DNA of 64,000 nt, from contig NZ_CP124862.1 in assembly GCF_030013905.1 (NCBI RefSeq), forward strand, positions 3,103,051 to 3,167,050. Reading direction: 5' to 3'. A program made the position numbers and the translations under genes. Each line of letters begins with the position of its first letter. The first letter of the stretch is position 1. Below the pieces are notes generated by a model. The model had not been told where the DNA came from, made no database searches, and saw only the letters and a program-made list of their open reading frames with translations. Source of the DNA: Petroclostridium sp. X23 (lineage in GTDB: Bacteria; Bacillota; Clostridia; SK-Y3). Of the stretch, positions 25,239-34,785 are shown one piece after another.

Positions 25239-25712
25239 TTACTTCCACCGCCGCTTTCCAAGGTAAGTTGTATGCGCACTAAAACCATTTTGTAAATCTA
25301 CCCAGAATGTATCCCGCAATACCTCGGGAAAAACCGCTGTTTCAACTTCTTTTATCTTATTTTGCGATAAAAATTCAACATTTATAATAAACTGCTCTTC
25401 AAATTCCGGATCTATGCCCTTCTGTATCTCGAAATTTTCTACATGAGCAGTAAAAAATAACTCTACATGATGAACCTGACTTTCGAAATCCAGAAATTCT
25501 CTTACATATACCAGTTTTTCCGGTGTGCAATCAATTCTGCACTCTTCTTTTACTTCACGTATAATAGCTTCGGTAGCACTCTCACTGCCTTCCAATCCGC
25601 CTCCCGGAAGCGTCAACCATTCTTCTCCTGTTTTAGGATGTCTGTGATGAACCATTAACAGTTCCTTGTTATCATTCAGTATGATGGCCGCTGCCCTTAC
25701 CCTAAACTTCAT
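25239..25712 (-). CDS. Nudix hydrolase
   Basis: The 157-residue protein carries a Nudix box: GGGLEGSESATEAIIREVKE followed by ECRI. The consensus glycine after EE is replaced by Arg in EECRI. The family cleaves nucleoside diphosphates linked to other groups; the RVRAAAIILNDNKELLMVHH start is typical of the MutT-like branch. The substrate is unknown. ATG 25712 follows AGGAGG. It is not in an operon with its neighbours. Confidence 0.88.
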   Translation of the reverse strand: MKFRVRAAAIILNDNKELLMVHHRHPKTGEEWLTLPGGGLEGSESATEAIIREVKEECRIDCTPEKLVYVREFLDFESQVHHVELFFTAHVENFEIQKGIDPEFEEQFIINVEFLSQNKIKEVETAVFPEVLRDTFWVDLQNGFSAHTTYLGKRRWK

Positions 25713-25798
25713 AGAAACCTCCTATTTATCTTTATTTACCATTCCAATAATTATAATTTCCACCAAAAATATTATATCCTATATTATAACACAGTAAA

Positions 25799-25848
25799 GA
25801 ATAAAACCCATGATTGTCTATGGATACAATCATGGGTTTTATTCTTTT
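25799..25848. terminator. Terminator of the chemoreceptor gene
   Basis: GAATAAAACCCATGATTGT pairs perfectly with its complement around CTATGGAT, with T-rich sequence on both sides. It lies just past the stop at 25867. Confidence 0.85.
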
Positions 25849-25866
25849 TCCAATCCCAACGAATGA

Positions 25867-27975
25867 TTAAACTTTGAACTTGGATATAATGTTTACAAGT
25901 ACGTCCATACTACCCTTGATATGAACGGTTTGTTTCATAACTTGATTTGATTTATCCGCAATAAACGATGTCTTTTGTGCAATATCCGAAGTACCGTTAG
26001 CACCTTCATTCATCGCAATGGATATTTCATTAATCGCTTTTATCATATTTTCAAGAGATGCCGAGATTTGTTGTGAAGTCGCACTAAAATCCGTTACTAG
26101 CTCTTCCACGAACATCGCATCTTGACTGTACTGCTTGCCCGTTAAAACAAGTTTTTGATAGTCTGCCACCACCCTGTTTTCAATGAACTCTAAAACCTTC
26201 TGAGAACTGTTTGTTAACTGGTGCACCGCATCAACAACCGTTTTGGTAGTATTTTGAATCTCATTTACAGTCTCTTTTGAATTCTCCGCAAGCTTTCGTA
26301 TCTCCTCGGCTACAACGGCAAATCCCTTTCCTGCTTCCCCTGCTCTTGCCGCTTCGATAGCTGCATTTAATGCAAGAAGGTTTGTTTGATCGGTAATCTG
26401 TAATATAGTATCCGATAACACTTTTATCTGCTCTACAGCTTTCGATTGCTCTATTGCATCTTTTAAATCTTCATTGACATCCACCCTGATTTCATGGGCA
26501 GTCTGCTGAGATTGCACTGCCGTTTCTTTTAATTCTCTTGCTCTTTTACTGATTTCCGCTACGGCACTTGCTCCCTCTTGGGCTTTTAAAGAGATGCTTT
26601 CAACCGCATGTTCAATTTCCTCGGATGTAGCATTCATCTCTTGCGTTGATGCAGCTGTTTCCTCCATTCCTGCCGACAACTGCTGGGTAGTCGCTGATAT
26701 TTCTTCTATTAATGCATTGAGTTCATTAATATTTCCGGTGGTATTGCCAACAGTGCCCGCAACATTGGATGATTCCCTGATGACTGCTGTAATCAATTCT
26801 TTAAATGACTGCTGCATTTTATCAATAGATCTGATCATATTACCAACTTCATCTTTTGTGTTTAAATATTTTGTATCAATATTCGTATCTAAGTTCCCGG
26901 ATGCCAGCACTCCTAAATGTGTTTCCGCATATTGCAATCCTTTTACAATATGTTTTGAAACAAAAATGATACATAATATAATAAAAATTAATGAAACAAT
27001 TGCTATGATGATGATGATACTAAATAGCTGATTAAAATCTTTTAAAATGTTGCTCTTAGGAATCACACTGCAAAAAGCCCAGTTGGTATCTGTTCCTTCA
27101 GGATTAATAGGATAAGCCACACGCAGCACTTCTTCTCCGGTAGAGCCGGAAACGCCATACTCTTTCGCAGTTTGTCCTGCGGAGGTCTTTTGTATAATGG
27201 AACTCCAGTCACTACTATTGTCAACAGCATTGGTCATGAGTTTCTTCATATCAATCCCATTCGCGACATATATTCCATTTTTTGATAACAAGTGAGCAGT
27301 CCCCTCCATTGGCTTAATCTGCTCTATTATATGTTGAAAAGTCGCAAGTTCATAGTCAATTGAAACAACACCTTCAAAACTCCCCTTATCGCTAAGGATA
27401 GGCACAACAATAGATGCCATGGATATATCTTTCCCATTCACCTCATAGACCGTAGGTTCGGTAATATACGTCTTTTTCAATGACTTCGGCTCATTATACC
27501 ATGTCATATCCGTTTCTTCATTGTATGCGGCTTCCACATGATATCCGCTGCCGTCACGTGTAACATATGGAATAAACATACCTTTTTGTCCATATTGAGG
27601 GTTCCCCGCATATTCACTATCCATATTATCAAACATGTTAGGCTCATATGCAACGGCAATTCCATAAATCTCCGGATTTTTGTGCAATATCTCTTTTTGA
27701 ATTTGGATAATAACATTTCTATCTACGATACCGGCATCCTTATAGTTTTCGATACTCATCACAAGTCCTTTGGCAATAGTTTCGATGTTCACAAATTTTG
27801 AATTTATTTCTTGCGCATAGGATCTTGATACTTCTTGGGCAAGGCTCTCGGCTTGAGATAAACTGATGGTATATGTCTTTGCTAAAACAGTGGAAAATAT
27901 TACAACAAATGATAGTAATAATATTGCGGCTACAAAGATGCTTATTCTTGTCTGAACTTTCATATTTTTGAGCAC
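25867..27975 (-). CDS. Methyl-accepting chemotaxis protein with dCache sensor
   Basis: The 702-residue receptor has a first membrane helix (about 10-32), a large extracytoplasmic dCache-type domain (about 35-310), a second helix (about 318-340), a HAMP domain and a cytoplasmic signalling domain. The conserved hairpin tip is present ([20 protein letters not shown]). dCache sensors usually bind amino acids or organic acids; the ligand here is unknown. GTG 27975 has AGGAGG at good spacing, while ATG 27963 is too far away. No chemotaxis genes are adjacent. Confidence 0.92.
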   Translation of the reverse strand: MLKNMKVQTRISIFVAAILLLSFVVIFSTVLAKTYTISLSQAESLAQEVSRSYAQEINSKFVNIETIAKGLVMSIENYKDAGIVDRNVIIQIQKEILHKNPEIYGIAVAYEPNMFDNMDSEYAGNPQYGQKGMFIPYVTRDGSGYHVEAAYNEETDMTWYNEPKSLKKTYITEPTVYEVNGKDISMASIVVPILSDKGSFEGVVSIDYELATFQHIIEQIKPMEGTAHLLSKNGIYVANGIDMKKLMTNAVDNSSDWSSIIQKTSAGQTAKEYGVSGSTGEEVLRVAYPINPEGTDTNWAFCSVIPKSNILKDFNQLFSIIIIIAIVSLIFIILCIIFVSKHIVKGLQYAETHLGVLASGNLDTNIDTKYLNTKDEVGNMIRSIDKMQQSFKELITAVIRESSNVAGTVGNTTGNINELNALIEEISATTQQLSAGMEETAASTQEMNATSEEIEHAVESISLKAQEGASAVAEISKRARELKETAVQSQQTAHEIRVDVNEDLKDAIEQSKAVEQIKVLSDTILQITDQTNLLALNAAIEAARAGEAGKGFAVVAEEIRKLAENSKETVNEIQNTTKTVVDAVHQLTNSSQKVLEFIENRVVADYQKLVLTGKQYSQDAMFVEELVTDFSATSQQISASLENMIKAINEISIAMNEGANGTSDIAQKTSFIADKSNQVMKQTVHIKGSMDVLVNIISKFKV

Positions 27976-28426
27976 ACTGTATCCTCCTACAAAACAAAAT
28001 ATTCGACATTATATTATATTTTTCGACATATTTTTTGTTTTTCCTGCTTTTTATATATGGAATCTTCACCAAAAATAGTCTTATATCTATAAATAAACTA
28101 TGTATTTTATATAAATGATAATCAAAAAAGTATTCTACCATTCTAAAAATACTTTATTATAATCTCCGTACTGATTTGATACCTCATCCGCCGCCCCTAA
28201 GAATTCAAGCAAAATACGTAAATCATTTGCTCCAATATTTATAGAAAAATTTAAAGTTTTTATTTAACACTTCACAGGCAAACTCATAAAAATTATTCTT
28301 TATCATAATAAAACTATAGAGAGGCTCTAGATCTAGAGCCTCTCTATAATAAACTAGTAGGTATCAAATTACTTTTTTCCTATCATATTTTATACTATAT
28401 AAGTTGAACTAAATATTTGTAGTTGT
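27976..28426. other. Intergenic region with a 34-bp perfect palindrome
   Basis: This AT-rich stretch has no gene. It contains a perfect palindrome at 28315-28348 (arms TATAGAGAGGCTCTAGA and complement) with no T run on either side. The rest shows nothing recognisable, apart from lying next to an IS630 remnant. Confidence 0.6.
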
Positions 28427-28742
28427 TCAGATTCCAATATAATTTTGCATCCGAAGGAACCTTGTTAAGTATGACCCATTTAATTCGGATTGCTGCTCTA
28501 ACGGAAGCCTGGCAGATCCTCCAGACACTGGCTTATTCGGAATACCTTTCAAGCCTTCGACTTTGTATGCTGTGTGTATTGCTAACCGTGATCGGCGATA
28601 TCCCAACAATTTCTGCTACTTCTTCATGTGTTTTACCGGATAGAAATAGATAGAGTGCCTGATATCTTCTAAAAGCTCTAACTTTCTTCTATAAATCCAT
28701 GACTACTTTGATTAAATTTAACTCTTCCTGTGATGCTCTCAT
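28427..28742 (-). pseudogene. Remnant of an IS630-family transposase N terminus
   Basis: The minus strand from ATG 28742 reads MRASQEELNLIKVVMDL, then an in-frame TAG, then KVRAFRRYQALYLFLSGKTH and EEVAEIVGISPITVSN. After a frameshift it continues AIHTAYKVEGLKGIPNKPVS and GGSARLPLEQQSEL. This is the helix-turn-helix N terminus of IS630-type transposases (R-x-x-QA-LS-G-x-x-EVA-x-x-G-x-S, then Y-x-x-x-GL-x-G-x-x-x-K-P). The catalytic DDE domain is absent. It is a dead fragment with at least one stop and one frameshift. Confidence 0.78.
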
Positions 28743-28824
28743 AATAATCTTTATCCTTTATAAAAGTATCATAAGGTATATCTGAATAAACCACACAATC
28801 GTTTAGTTTAACTTATATATCATA

Positions 28825-29628
28825 TTATAGCATAATTTGTTCCAAGTCATCCGGAACAATAATATTACCGTCAAAATATTGTTTCCCTTCTTCGGTATAA
28901 AGGATTTTTCTTTTACTTAGTGTATCATCCTCTGTGTGCCATAACACGATATTTTTTGCCCCTACCAATCCCGCTGCTTCGCAAGCCTCTTTAACTGTGC
29001 TGTGATAGTATTGGTAAGGGTTATATATATTTCTATGTTCATATAAGCAGAAAGCCTCAGTAAGCAGCCAGTCCACTCCTTTAACATATGGAAGACATGC
29101 CTTATTAAATGGTTCATCCCCAATGCACGCTAATTTCTTTTTGCTATTCAATATTATATTACAACCAAACTGTAAGGCCTTTTTTGAATGAATATCAAAA
29201 AAAGTACAGTTATAACCAATAATCTTTTTGATGTCTCCATCTTTTACAGGAATAAGTAGAATCCTATCTCCTATTAACTGTGTTTCAACCGGTCTCAAGG
29301 TTAGTCCGCATATAATTTCAATGATATCTAATAACCTTTGGTGGCAATATACGGATAATACTCCACTATATTCTTTATTCAGCATGAGTAGCGCGATTTT
29401 CCTAATTGCCCATATTGCACCAAAAAGATGATCGGTGTGTTCATGTGTTACAAAAATATTATGAAGATTGCTCCATTCAATCTTTGCTTCTGAAATACGA
29501 GATAATATGCCGCTTCCTCCTCCACCGTCAACTAATAGATAGTCATTATCATTACATAGCACAAAACAGGTGTTATAGTATCTTGTTGCAAGTGCATGGC
29601 CTGTTCCCAGTACAATTATTTTTTCCAC
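28825..29628 (-). CDS. MBL-fold metallohydrolase (RNase Z-like fold)
   Basis: The 267-residue protein has the metal-binding HxHxDH motif in VTHEHTDHLFGAI, an N-terminal LGTGHALATRYYNTCFV strand-loop typical of the RNase Z/ElaC-like branch, and further ligands toward LWHTEDD. GTG 29628 follows GCAGGAGTG. It is the last gene of the operon that starts with the RpiB-like gene, so it may hydrolyse an ester, lactone or phosphodiester intermediate. That role is inference; true RNase Z is unlikely given the context. Confidence 0.82.
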   Translation of the reverse strand: MEKIIVLGTGHALATRYYNTCFVLCNDNDYLLVDGGGGSGILSRISEAKIEWSNLHNIFVTHEHTDHLFGAIWAIRKIALLMLNKEYSGVLSVYCHQRLLDIIEIICGLTLRPVETQLIGDRILLIPVKDGDIKKIIGYNCTFFDIHSKKALQFGCNIILNSKKKLACIGDEPFNKACLPYVKGVDWLLTEAFCLYEHRNIYNPYQYYHSTVKEACEAAGLVGAKNIVLWHTEDDTLSKRKILYTEEGKQYFDGNIIVPDDLEQIML

Positions 29629-29690
29629 TACTTTTCACTCCTGCTTTTTTAAATAACTCCTCCACTTATAGTGAAGGTATCTTTCATTTG

Positions 29691-30161
29691 CTATACTTTA
29701 ACATTAGCTTCTTTCTTTTTAAATATCTTTGTGAGCATGATCCCGCCTTGCTCTGAAAGATAGCCAAGAATTGCACCAATTAGCAGCGCAAGCAGTACCT
29801 TTGTATAACTGGAGTTAGCGCCAAAGTAACTGGAACAGCCTGCAAATGAGCCGGGAATGAATGAGAGAACACTCCATTTGGAAGCAACAACCATAATAAA
29901 CACAACCAATACTATAGAAATGCCTAAAGAATATGGAACCGGCAAAATCCCGGCAAGCTTCACAATTACAAAGCCTCCTGTCAGCCCAAATATATTAGAA
30001 GCAACCGCTTTTGCAAGTCCTGTTTTTCCGGCCCCTGCTGCAAAAAAGCATAACCATGCAATAAAGGAAACCCAGGTGATTATCCCCAAAGCACCCCCGA
30101 TCTCTCCAAAAAGACCCGCTAATATACCCGCTGAAATTCCTATCCCAACCACTATATCCAT
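29691..30161 (-). CDS. DUF1097 integral membrane protein
   Basis: The 156-residue protein has five or six hydrophobic segments with small-residue-rich turns (GLFGEIGGALGIITWVSFIA, LSFIPGSFAGCSSYFG), matching DUF1097, the E. coli YcdZ-type inner-membrane family of unknown function. I chose ATG 30161 because AAAGGATT precedes it at proper spacing; TTG 30179 lies within that site. It is the only membrane protein in the operon, so it is the candidate route for substrate entry or product exit. Confidence 0.75.
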   Translation of the reverse strand: MDIVVGIGISAGILAGLFGEIGGALGIITWVSFIAWLCFFAAGAGKTGLAKAVASNIFGLTGGFVIVKLAGILPVPYSLGISIVLVVFIMVVASKWSVLSFIPGSFAGCSSYFGANSSYTKVLLALLIGAILGYLSEQGGIMLTKIFKKKEANVKV

Positions 30162-30312
30162 TTTTACCAATCCTTTCAAATTAAAATATACAGTGAAATA
30201 TAGACTCTAGAGAAGGACATATTTTAAAACATATCTTAAAACACCTTTTAGATGGCTTTTTACAATTTGTGCTTTGCTTTTGATGTGAAACCAGTCTTAT
30301 ATGATGAATTAG

Positions 30313-31689
30313 CTATTCTATAATTTTGGGAATATCCGTATACATTCCTTTTTTCCATGTTTTATCAAGCATATCACCCATACATCTATTACATAAATCT
30401 GCGAATTCCTCGTCAAGAATATGCATATCACAAATAATTAAATCCAAATTATCGCTATCCTTATTTAAGTGCTCATTAAGTACTTTCCTCATGAGCGTTG
30501 CACGTCTGGACCACCTATCATTCTGGTCATCCGGTTCCCATACAGGTCCATCTCCATTACCTTTGGCCCAACCTCTTTCGTTGGTTGCCAGCTCTTTACT
30601 TTGGTCATATGCAGACCATCCGCACATAGGAATCATAACAACCGTAGGTCCTTTGGTGCTATTCAGGCAACCTGCCATGTATAGAGATAACTCTTCTATC
30701 TCTTCGAGTGTCGGTACCATAATCGTAACACCTTCGTTGTGCTTATATGGCAGCTGTGTGTCTTTATACGGTCTTCTTTTTCCTGTTTTAAAATCATCCA
30801 GATATTTTTGCGGTATTGATGAAAGAGGCCCGCATGCTGATTGATCTAATCCTCCCGGCACCACAATCTGGGGTATGCCCATATCACTCGCAGCCGTTAA
30901 GCGCTTGCCTTCCCAAGTCTTTGGAACGGCATATGGGCTGTTATACATATTATTGGTAAGCTCTCCTGTTGTCAAATCGATAATTGCCGTAATCTGCCCG
31001 GAACGTATCAAATCTTCCATGGTTGCTCCAGTGCCAACCTGATGGATAATAATCGTATCCCATCCCCTGCTTTCCATATATTCCGTACAACGTTTTACCG
31101 TTGGCGTAGTGGTTCCATACGCGGTAATTGCAGCTAGCGGCCGCGATTCTCCGGATACATCGCCGGTTTTGGCCATCGCAACAACTGCAGCAGCTGCGTT
31201 CGCAACCATTTTTCTTGTTACAACATTAATCCCCTGTTCTGCAGTTGGATTTACTATATATATATCTTTATTCCCAAGCCACATGCTAACATCACTTGAT
31301 GCCATATCTGTAAGCATAATTTTGGGTACCCCAAATGGAAGTGCTCTCATTACATGCGTAACAGTCGTTGTTCCCACAGACCCTGCCCAAGAAATAATAC
31401 CATCCACTTTTCCTTCATTATAGAGCTCCTGTATTTTTATTTCACCTGCTTTCCCCACCATTTCAATGGCTGTAGAACGAGGTGCCGCAAAAACATCCTC
31501 CTTTTGAGTTCCAGTAGACGCAAGCACTTCATCAAGCGAAATATCTGCCCAACCAACTTCTTTCCCTAAGCTCAAATCCATAACGATAGGATTTCCGCCG
31601 TACTTTTTCACCTGTTCCGCCAGAAACTTGATTTCAGTAAACTTTGTATTGAGTATCCCTGTACAAATGATATTTGGCTTTTTATTCAT
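30313..31689 (-). CDS. Tm-1-like ATP-binding protein (UPF0261)
   Basis: The 458-residue protein aligns with the UPF0261/Tm-1-like ATP-binding family: NIICTGILNTKFTEIKFLAE at the start, GIISWAGSVGTTTVTHVMRA, MLTDMASSDVSMWLGNKDI and PGGLDQSACG. In tomato Tm-1 this domain is the N-terminal half of a resistance protein that inhibits tobamovirus replication; the bacterial function is unknown. ATG 31689 follows AAGGAG. It lies 20 bases after the gene for the second half of Tm-1. Confidence 0.9.
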   Translation of the reverse strand: MNKKPNIICTGILNTKFTEIKFLAEQVKKYGGNPIVMDLSLGKEVGWADISLDEVLASTGTQKEDVFAAPRSTAIEMVGKAGEIKIQELYNEGKVDGIISWAGSVGTTTVTHVMRALPFGVPKIMLTDMASSDVSMWLGNKDIYIVNPTAEQGINVVTRKMVANAAAAVVAMAKTGDVSGESRPLAAITAYGTTTPTVKRCTEYMESRGWDTIIIHQVGTGATMEDLIRSGQITAIIDLTTGELTNNMYNSPYAVPKTWEGKRLTAASDMGIPQIVVPGGLDQSACGPLSSIPQKYLDDFKTGKRRPYKDTQLPYKHNEGVTIMVPTLEEIEELSLYMAGCLNSTKGPTVVMIPMCGWSAYDQSKELATNERGWAKGNGDGPVWEPDDQNDRWSRRATLMRKVLNEHLNKDSDNLDLIICDMHILDEEFADLCNRCMGDMLDKTWKKGMYTDIPKIIE

Positions 31690-31709
31690 AGCACTCTTCT
31701 CCTTTATCT

Positions 31710-32543
31710 TTAATACTTTATAGGGATTTGTTTATATTCTAATGTTGCAGCATAGACTGCCTTTTCAATGGGAACTCTTTCAGCAGCCGAGCCACCTATA
31801 AATCCTTGTGCATTTGTATTCTTATAGATATACTCAACTTCTTTTGGTCCTTCGATGGGTCCACCATGTGCAAATAGGATAATATCGGGGTTAACTTTCC
31901 GTGCAGCATCAAAAATTCTCTGGCTGAGTTCTGCAGATTGCTCCAATGATAAGCCTGTTTTGGCTCCCATCAATCCACCTTTCGTTGACCCTACATGAGA
32001 TGAAACTGCTGATGCACCGGCTTCTGCCAATATGGTTGCCTCTTCAGGTGTAAAAGCGTACGCTAAAGTAAACATATCCATTTCATGTGCAGTCTTGACC
32101 ATCTCTACTTCTTTCGACCATCCCATCCCGATATTCTCCATCTGCTCACAAACTTCATCACCGTATATTTTCATCATAAATGGATTAATACCTGATATCC
32201 CCGCATCCCATAAACGTTTCAAATGCTCCTTATGGGGTAATAAAGGATTGGTCGCACCGGACAATGAAAGTATTGGCGCCTCTTTAACATTTGCAACAAT
32301 TTCCGGCGCAAGCTTAAAAACAATTTCATTAATATCGCTGTAAGGCATGAGTGGTGCAAGCGACCCTTGCCCTTTCAATCTCCAGTAACTTGTACTTGAT
32401 ACACAAATAAGATCTGATCCTCCTTTTTCTTGAAGCTTTGCGGTGAGACCACAACCACAGTTTGGCATGAATAGCGGACTCCCTAGTTTGATCTGGGTTT
32501 GGAGCCTTTCAATAACTTCTTTTTCGGTATAACGCTTTGCCAT
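31710..32543 (-). CDS. Phosphoenolpyruvate-hydrolase-family TIM-barrel protein (Tm-1 C-terminal half)
   Basis: The 277-residue TIM-barrel protein has the family features PLFMPNCGCGLTAKLQEKGG, SSHVGSTKGGLMGAKTGLSL and FAHGGPIEGPKEVEYI. It is homologous to the C-terminal half of plant Tm-1 and to proteins annotated as phosphoenolpyruvate hydrolase family, related to isocitrate lyase/PEP mutase-like barrels. ATG 32543 follows GGGGGAT. The natural reaction is unknown. Adjacency with UPF0261 recreates the Tm-1 fusion as two genes, implying the two proteins act together. Confidence 0.87.
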   Translation of the reverse strand: MAKRYTEKEVIERLQTQIKLGSPLFMPNCGCGLTAKLQEKGGSDLICVSSTSYWRLKGQGSLAPLMPYSDINEIVFKLAPEIVANVKEAPILSLSGATNPLLPHKEHLKRLWDAGISGINPFMMKIYGDEVCEQMENIGMGWSKEVEMVKTAHEMDMFTLAYAFTPEEATILAEAGASAVSSHVGSTKGGLMGAKTGLSLEQSAELSQRIFDAARKVNPDIILFAHGGPIEGPKEVEYIYKNTNAQGFIGGSAAERVPIEKAVYAATLEYKQIPIKY

Positions 32544-32571
32544 AAGAATATCCCCCTTTTTTACATAATAT

Positions 32572-33453
32572 TTATTTAATTAAATTGTATTGCTTACAAA
32601 AAACTTGAGAATTAGCTGTGAAAATGTTTTTAATGTCAGTCGCTGCTACCAGCTCATGATCGGATCTCGTCTGCAGCATTTCTTCTAAAGCCTCTACAGT
32701 ACCACTCTGACTATAAAACGGATAATCCGATCCGAAAAGTAATTTATCTACTGTCCCTGTCCACCCTTTTACCTGATGCAATAATTGCTCCATAGGGTAA
32801 TTTCTAAATTTTTCTGTTCTACCAAAATTTGTACTGATATCCGCAAAAACATTTTTATGCTTTCTTAATAACATTGCGGTCTCATGATACCAGATTCGTC
32901 CGGCATGTCCTAAGATCATAGGCAATTCCGGAAAATCGCATGCAACATCGTCAAAATGAATCGGTTGTCCAAATCTATCTTTGATAGGCCTTATACCTAT
33001 TCCCCCACTGTGAAATAAAATCGGTTTGTTATACTGCTGCATTAATGTATAGATAGGATAAAGTCTATCATCATTTGGATAAAATTGTTGGATATTGCAA
33101 TGAAGTTTAAGACCAAAGAATCCATCTATTTCAATCATCTTACGTAAATAATCTACTGAATTGCGCTCAAATGGATTAATGGTACAGAACGGGATTAATC
33201 GGCCTTCCGTTTTTTTTGTCTGCTGTATTACATATTTATTTATATCCCCAAGCTCTTCATTCGCCCAGTCCGGTGAAAAAGATAGGGCTAAAACAACAGC
33301 CTTTTCTATTCCTGCTCTGTCCATCGAATTTAGAAGTCCTTCATAAGTGAGTTGACAGCATTTATTTTCTTTTTCTTGGTTCTTGAAGTAATCCCTAAGA
33401 TAGTCGGGCGTTTTCTCAGATGGCCAAAGATGTGTGTGCATATCAATCAACAT
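32572..33453 (-). CDS. Amidohydrolase-superfamily protein (ACMSD-like TIM barrel)
   Basis: The 293-residue protein begins LIDMHTHLWPSEKTPD, giving the HxH metal pair. A His follows in GLKLHCNIQ, another in ILFHSGGIG, one in LGHAGR, and the metal Asp is in LLFGSDYPFYS. This is the amidohydrolase-2 branch, which includes ACMS decarboxylase, pyrone lactonases and related decarboxylases. ATG 33453 has AGGAG eight bases upstream; longer frames overlap the preceding gene. In this operon it could open a lactone or remove a carboxylate, but that is inference. Confidence 0.86.
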   Translation of the reverse strand: MLIDMHTHLWPSEKTPDYLRDYFKNQEKENKCCQLTYEGLLNSMDRAGIEKAVVLALSFSPDWANEELGDINKYVIQQTKKTEGRLIPFCTINPFERNSVDYLRKMIEIDGFFGLKLHCNIQQFYPNDDRLYPIYTLMQQYNKPILFHSGGIGIRPIKDRFGQPIHFDDVACDFPELPMILGHAGRIWYHETAMLLRKHKNVFADISTNFGRTEKFRNYPMEQLLHQVKGWTGTVDKLLFGSDYPFYSQSGTVEALEEMLQTRSDHELVAATDIKNIFTANSQVFCKQYNLIK

Positions 33454-33472
33454 GACTTTATCTCCTGAAAAA

Positions 33473-34750
33473 TTATTTTTTATAACCCCATAGCTTAATG
33501 GCAGCAAATAGCTCGGAGTGCTCTTTTGCAGCTTCATCCAATGCAATCCCGTTCATTACGGCGTCAATAGCTTGTCTCATCGCTCGTACACCTGCTGCAG
33601 CCCCTTCAGGATGTCCATGAATTGCACCACCTGGTGATAAGATAATATCCGTGCCAAGTTCTTTTATATATCGCTCTGTTATGCCCGGATGTACACCGCC
33701 ACCTACGGATGGCATTGTAGGCTTGATTTTATAATACGGAAGCGATAATGCCTGTACAGTCTGAATATATTTCTGGTATCTCAGAGGATAACCACCATAA
33801 GGGGTATTGATCATTACGATATCAGCCCCAGCTAGTCTTGGAAGCTTTCCTACCGCTAACGGAGAACTCATACCGGAATGTATCCCCTCATAAAACATCC
33901 CGGCTCCTGCATAATGTCCTAAAATCGGAACATTCACAGTTTTTGCCAATGTATGAAGCATACTATATCCAACCGTAGCAAAGTTTATCATTAGTACTTT
34001 TGCACCAGCTTCCACTGCTCTCTTTGCATGGTCCAAAACACGGTCTACGCTATCAGTGATATTCGGAATATATATTACCCTCTTCCCGGTTTTCTCATAC
34101 GCGGCTTTTGAAGCTGAATTATATGCTTTTACACGTTCTACAACCGGACAAAAATCGGGATTGCCCAATAATTCGTCGTCTTTAATAAGATCGACACCAC
34201 CCATAGCCGTTTCATAAAAAATTTTTGCCCCAACTTCAGGTGAAAATCCTATACACGGCTTAATCATATTCAAAATAAGCGGACGGCTCTTTTCCCCTGC
34301 TAAGTTTCTTATGCCTTCAATACCAAAATTGGGACCTCCAAACTGCGATGCGAAACTTTCCGTAAGTTGCAAATCTACTAGCTTGACTTGGGCTGAGGTG
34401 GATGCATCATTGCCTAATAAGGTTGTAAGCATCATTGGAAACTGCGCCCCGAAATTAACCGCAGGAAAAGCAATTTGAATTAGATATGTGCATTTAATGT
34501 CCGCTACCTGCGATGATAGTTCATACGGAGGCAAATCAATCACATTCACCACTCTTCCCATATGGTTATCGCGCATTTCATCAGTAATTCCCGGTACCGG
34601 AACCCATGTTCCAACGGTTTGACCAACTGCCATAGATGAAGCTTTTGCAATAATATCGCTATCCTTATCCAATTCAATGTAATATGTCGCCAAAACATAT
34701 TCCTTTTGACGTATTTCTTCATTTAAGCAAAATAATTGATCTAATTTCAT
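33473..34750 (-). CDS. RuBisCO-like protein (form IV)
   Basis: The 425-residue protein is a RuBisCO large-subunit homologue. Lys164 lies in NMIKPCIGFSP and Lys190 in VDLIKDDELLGNPDF, so the carbamate lysine and the KDDE metal ligands are kept. His279 and His291 occupy the expected histidine region. The phosphate loops GGGVHPG and SPGGAIHGHPEG are present. The loop 6 lysine needed for carboxylation is absent (MINTPYGGYPLR), so it is not a CO2-fixing enzyme. Known RLPs act on methylthioribulose phosphates or on 3-oxo-isoapionate phosphate (OiaX). Here it is coupled to sugar-phosphate isomerases. Confidence 0.92.
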   Translation of the reverse strand: MKLDQLFCLNEEIRQKEYVLATYYIELDKDSDIIAKASSMAVGQTVGTWVPVPGITDEMRDNHMGRVVNVIDLPPYELSSQVADIKCTYLIQIAFPAVNFGAQFPMMLTTLLGNDASTSAQVKLVDLQLTESFASQFGGPNFGIEGIRNLAGEKSRPLILNMIKPCIGFSPEVGAKIFYETAMGGVDLIKDDELLGNPDFCPVVERVKAYNSASKAAYEKTGKRVIYIPNITDSVDRVLDHAKRAVEAGAKVLMINFATVGYSMLHTLAKTVNVPILGHYAGAGMFYEGIHSGMSSPLAVGKLPRLAGADIVMINTPYGGYPLRYQKYIQTVQALSLPYYKIKPTMPSVGGGVHPGITERYIKELGTDIILSPGGAIHGHPEGAAAGVRAMRQAIDAVMNGIALDEAAKEHSELFAAIKLWGYKK

Positions 34751-34785
34751 TGTTAACTTATCCCTTCTTGAAAATTTATTGCAAT

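Noticed and set aside
33454..33546. Longer amidohydrolase N terminus
   Set aside because: It would overlap the upstream RuBisCO-like gene and lacks a ribosome binding site; MLIDMHTH with AGGAG is the natural start.
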